In this document: positions 60,139-64,000 of the stretch, piece after piece
Position numbering within the stretch: position 1 is the stretch's first letter
How the letters are laid out: every line of letters starts with the position of its first letter
Notes under the pieces: model-generated
Database searches by the model: none
What the model was told of the DNA's origin: nothing
Seen by the model: the letters and a program-made list of their open reading frames with translations, nothing else
Made by a program: the position numbers and the translations under genes
Assembly (NCBI GenBank): GCA_026745465.1
Contig: JACYXH010000314.1
Coordinates: 1,579,501 to 1,643,500, forward strand
Source of the DNA: Lota lota
Taxonomy: Eukaryota; Chordata; Actinopteri; Gadiformes; Lotidae
Direction: 5' to 3'
DNA: 64,000 bases

Positions 60139-63100
60139 TCACTCGGCCTGCTGTAACACATGAGGCGGAGCTGTTTATTAGCAACCACATACTGAGACTT
60201 AGCCGCCCGCGGCCACGCCCCTGACATCACACGAGAAGCTTTGCTGCATGGAACTCCATTTTAACTCAGGGATTACATCTAGCCCGTGCTAAATTTATCG
60301 GGGTATTCTAGTCCTGGAACCCGTGGGGCTAATTTTAACCAATAATTCCACCAAAGGTCATGCAGTCCTGCAGTGTGACGCAGCATCGCATGCATTCCCA
60401 GGCGGTGATGGCGTGCCGACCTTGCTCGCCGCCTGGTCCCGGGTGCGCACGCGCAGCTTGTTGACCTGCGACTCGGCCACGTCGGCTCGCTCCTCCGCGT
60501 CGTCGAGGTCGTGCTGGAGCTTCCTGTACTTGGCAAGGTTAGCGTTGGCCTGTGCCTCCTTCGTGTGTGTGTGTGTGTGGGGGGGGGTCAGAGAGAGAGA
60601 AACAACAGTGTATAAGATGAAGTCTGGGAGGGCAGCTGTTCCCACAGTAGAGCTACGTGTTACAGTCCAGTCTGCTCCTCAAACGCTTTTGTTACAGGGC
60701 CCACTTTGTGAATTGTGAAGCGCTTTGAGTGGCCACAGGATAGAAAAAAGCACTATATAAATGCAGTCCATTTACCATTTGAAGGTGCTCGCAAGATGGC
60801 TTTCATTTTTTATGCTTCCAACAGTGCCTTCATTTTGTAACTCGTGCTAGTGATGACCTTGACTATCCTACTATTGGCTCAGGGACGCCTAGAGGTAAAT
60901 TGGGGTTCAAACCCAGTACCTTTCAGCTGAGAGTAAACCAACTTGAACACCCTGGTTGTATATATCTTGGGTAGTGTATGTACAGCTCATTAATAAAAGT
61001 GATCAAGGACATTGTTGTATAATAGCAGTATTGAATCTTGAGGTGGATTTACCGCTTCTTCAGTCTGCCTCTTGTAGCTCTTCACTTTGCCCTGCAGCTT
61101 GTCTATGAGGTCCTGCAGACGAACCAGGTTCTTCTTGTCCTCTTCACTCTGGATCAACAGCAGAGGGAAACACACCATCACACATGGATTCTTGTCCGCC
61201 GATAATTTAACCAGTATGTAATTGTCCTATTGCAAATTCCTGGCTGCTATCTAGTTATAAGTACCTTGTATTATAGTTTACCTGGTAGCTGAGCTCTTTG
61301 ATTTTCCTCTCAAACTTGCGGACTCCCTTCTGTAACTCTGCGCTCTTCTTTTGCTCAGATTCCACTTCACCCTCCAACTCCTTGATCTGCAAGAATCAGG
61401 CAATACGTGATCAATGAGCTTTATCAGCCGAGCGCAATAGAGGTCAAAGTTATATTTGTGAACAAAACCCTTACCCTTTTCTCTAGCTTTTGGATCTGCT
61501 TCTTGCCACCCTTGAGGGCGATCTGCTCTGCCTCATCCAGACGCATCTGAAGGTCCTTGATGGTCTGCTCCATGTTCTTCTTCATCCTCTCCAGGTGAGA
61601 GCTTGTGTCCTGCTCCTTTTTCAGTTCCTCCGCCATCATTGCCGCCTGAGCAATGAACAGTTTCAATATTTCAGCAAGGGAAAGATTTACTCAAGTATTA
61701 ACAGTGGTGAATCATGCCATTGGCCCTATGTTGATTTGGCTTTGGTTTGTAGGGTTCTGCTTACATCAGTGATGGCCTTCTTGGCCTTCTCCTCCGCGTT
61801 CTGGCACTCTTGCACGGCGTCGTCCACCTCCCCAGACAGCACGGTCAGATCGCTCTCCAGCTTCTTCTTCTGGTTGATCAGCCCGGTGTTCTGGTGGAAA
61901 CAAGACAGACAAGCTGTTTGAACTCGACTCTGTCTCTACTAAACTCTTAATGTGACTCCACTGTGACCCTGTCTCAACCCCCCTCTCCCCATGTTGTCCC
62001 ACCTGTCCCTGGCTTACCTGAGCGTGCAGCAGGTTGGCCCTCTCGCTGCACTCCAGGAGCTCCTGCTCAGCCAGCTTGCGGGCTCGGTCGTTCTGCTCTA
62101 ACAGGGCCCGGAGCTCCTCCACCTCGGCGGCCAGCAAACCGTTGCGACGCTCCGTCATGGCCGCCTGCTCCTTCAGCTCCTCGTTCTGGTGGACAGCTTC
62201 ATCCAGCTCTAGCTGGATGTCCTGGGAATCCCATCGCAGACTTGTGATTAATGCTTGTGTTTCAACCGTGTATACATCAGTTTCAAAATATAGACCGTGG
62301 ATACTTCCTCTACAAGCTTCAGGGTTAAAATAGGCTCCCTTCTCAAAATACTGTACACTGAGAGATCAAAACAGATCACAACTTTGATTAACGTCTAAAT
62401 CCAGGTTCTGATCCATCCAGGTATCTGGTTTGGCCTCCAAATAAAATCACCTTGATCTGAACCTGCAGGTTCCTCAGCAGTTTCTGGGATTCAGCTGCAT
62501 GCCTGTTGGCTTGGCTGAGCTGCAGCTCCATCTCGTTCAGGTCTCCCTCCATCTTCTTCTTCAGGCGCACCGCCTCATTGCGAGACTTTGTTTCAGCCTC
62601 CAAACTGGCCTGAATGGTCTCCAGAGACCTCTGGTGGTTTCGGCTAGATGGGGGGAGGGGGGGAAACAGATGCATATGGTGATGGATGAATACAAAACCC
62701 ATCAGAATTGGATAGTGAAATGCATAAAAGGAAATGTTGCTGAATGGGGTCTACGGAATCTTGAATGGGTCTGTGATGAGGAAATGGTTGTGTAACCTTA
62801 CCGAAGGTTGTCGATTTCTTCGTCCTTCTCTGCCAGCTTCCGGTCAATGTCGGCCTTCACCTGGTTGAGCTCCAGTTGGATGTGCAGTGTCCTGCTCTCC
62901 TCGTGCTCCAGAGTGCTCTGCCATAGACACATCCTGATAAGCATCTTCAGAGCTCAACTTTAAACTAGCAACTACTGACTACTGTTGAACCAGAAGGGAA
63001 GAATACAGTGAGGATCCAATCAGTGGCTTACTTCAGCCTCCTCCAAGGCGGCCTGGACCTCAGATTTCTCTATGTCCAGCATCTTCTTAATCTTCTCTAA

Positions 63101-64000
63101 CTCATGGATGGTTTTCCCTCCTTGGCAGATTTGATCTGACAGGTCAGTTATCTCCTCTATGGGATGAGATAAAACAGTGGTTGGTTAATAGCTGGAAATA
63201 TTTGTAGGATTGGGACATTATTGTTAAACAAAAGAGTTCAGGCTATTATGGAGATTGGAGATCAAGATTCAATACTTTATGGGCATGTCAACAAGTTGAT
63301 TTGGATTTACTTTACAGCTTAAAAACAACACACACACACAGTAGTTGATTGAGATAAAAAATAATGTGAAGGCTATAGCCTTTAAGTGCAAGGGCTATTA
63401 TATAGCATGTGCTACTGATGACAAGGCAGGTATCCTCAGGGGTACGCAAGAAAGTGGAGCTATCACGGTACCCTGGAGGTTCTTGTTCTCCCGCTTCATG
63501 GTCTCCAGGTGTTCCATGGCTTCCTCGTAGGAGTTCTTTAGCTTGAAGAGTTCCGTGCTCAGACCGCGAGACTCTTTCTGAGAGCCCTCCAGATCAGCTT
63601 GGCATTCCTCATACTTTTGCTTCCACTCAGACAGCACCTGGAAGATGTGACATAAACAGGCTTTTGTTATAAATTGAAAAGCATCGTATGAGTCAGAGGA
63701 AATCTATGTTTCACCCAAAATATGTAATACTCGAGAGAAATTCAGTCCATACGGAAAGACAGATATCCTCAAGGCCTGCTACACTATGGCCATTGAGTCA
63801 GAATGCTAATAGTCTTGGGTTGAGGCCGGCCACCTTGTCAAAGTTACGCTGCTTCTTGTCAAGGGCAGCGGCTGCAGCGTTGGCTCGTTCCACATCTATG
63901 ACCAGGTCCTCAATTTCAGACTGGAGCCGGTGCTTGGTCTTCTCCAGGGAGGAGGACTTGGCGTTGGACACCTCCACCATCTCCTCAGCCTCCTGGAGGC
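60139..64000 (-). CDS. myh7b: Sarcomeric myosin heavy chain 7B, C-terminal rod (partial, runs off the right edge)
   Basis: Minus-strand exons in gene order: 64000-63834 (partial), 63637-63472, 63156-63032, 62917-62802, 62643-62451, 62221-62018, 61890-61765, 61645-61475, 61386-61282, 61148-61053, 60558-60421 and a tiny last exon, 60150-60139 (QAE then stop). They give about 538 C-terminal residues of an uninterrupted heptad-repeat coiled coil (light meromyosin), with class II hallmarks such as [30 protein letters not shown] and [14 protein letters not shown]. This part drives thick-filament assembly. Features such as [10 protein letters not shown] and [20 protein letters not shown] resemble MYH7B more than fast skeletal genes, and the tail-to-tail arrangement with trpc4ap is the human one. 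The motor domain and the miR-499 intron known from this gene lie outside the window. Confidence 0.85.
60705..60780 (+). mobile_element. Dispersed retroposon 3' tail fragment
   Basis: The motif GAAGCGCTTTGAGTGG followed by AGCACTATATAAATGCAGTC is widespread in fish genomes as a retroposon tail. It lies in a myh7b intron. Confidence 0.45.
60860..60950 (-). mobile_element. tRNA-derived SINE head fragment in myh7b intron
   Basis: The minus strand carries a B-box-like GGTTTGAACCCC with flanking sequence similar to the SINE pieces at 31955-32093 and 36897-37065. Confidence 0.45.

Noticed and set aside
61490..62333. Plus-strand frames of 94-143 codons over the myosin exons
   Set aside because: Shadows of the minus-strand coiled-coil exons.

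Overview
The window is vertebrate, almost certainly teleost, nuclear DNA. It has large spliced genes with GT-AG introns, long dinucleotide repeats ((GT)n, (GA)n), fish-type tRNA-derived SINE fragments and a pogo-like DNA transposon. The very high short-tandem-repeat load resembles gadiform (cod-like) genomes, but the species is not decided by anything I can see.

Layout. (1) 208-3364 (+): the last three coding exons of an unfinished gene that I cannot name from sequence; position next to ndrg3 suggests the soga1/mtcl2 locus. A pogo-like element sits in its intron. (2) 19148-40537 (+): ndrg3, complete. It has 16 default coding exons (384 codons), an upstream non-coding exon candidate ending at 5693, a second in-frame alternative first exon at 27193-27243, and a 39-nt cassette exon. 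Its introns hold most of the unusual structure: GT and GA arrays, a 29-bp minisatellite of about 38 copies, and an inverted duplication that carries a full antisense copy of one coding exon. (3) 44375-47320 (+): sla2, seven coding exons, SH3-SH2 adaptor of 262 aa. (4) 47877-57281 (+): trpc4ap (TRUSS), 18 coding exons, 775 aa, starting only about 155 bp after the sla2 polyadenylation signal, with a CTCF-like site in the gap. (5) 60139-64000 (-): the 3' end of a sarcomeric myosin heavy chain, best read as myh7b, tail-to-tail with trpc4ap and running off the right edge.

The order matches parts of human 20q11: SLA2-NDRG3-(DSN1)-SOGA1, and the convergent TRPC4AP/MYH7B pair. In this fish the two blocks are joined and no DSN1-like exon lies between gene 1 and ndrg3.

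The strongest unusual observation is the roughly 440-bp, near-identical inverted repeat at 31911-32351 / 33237-33685 in ndrg3. One arm contains coding exon 4 and the other an intact antisense copy with its splice sites; two further coding exons lie in the loop. If real, the ndrg3 pre-mRNA can fold into a long double-stranded hairpin.
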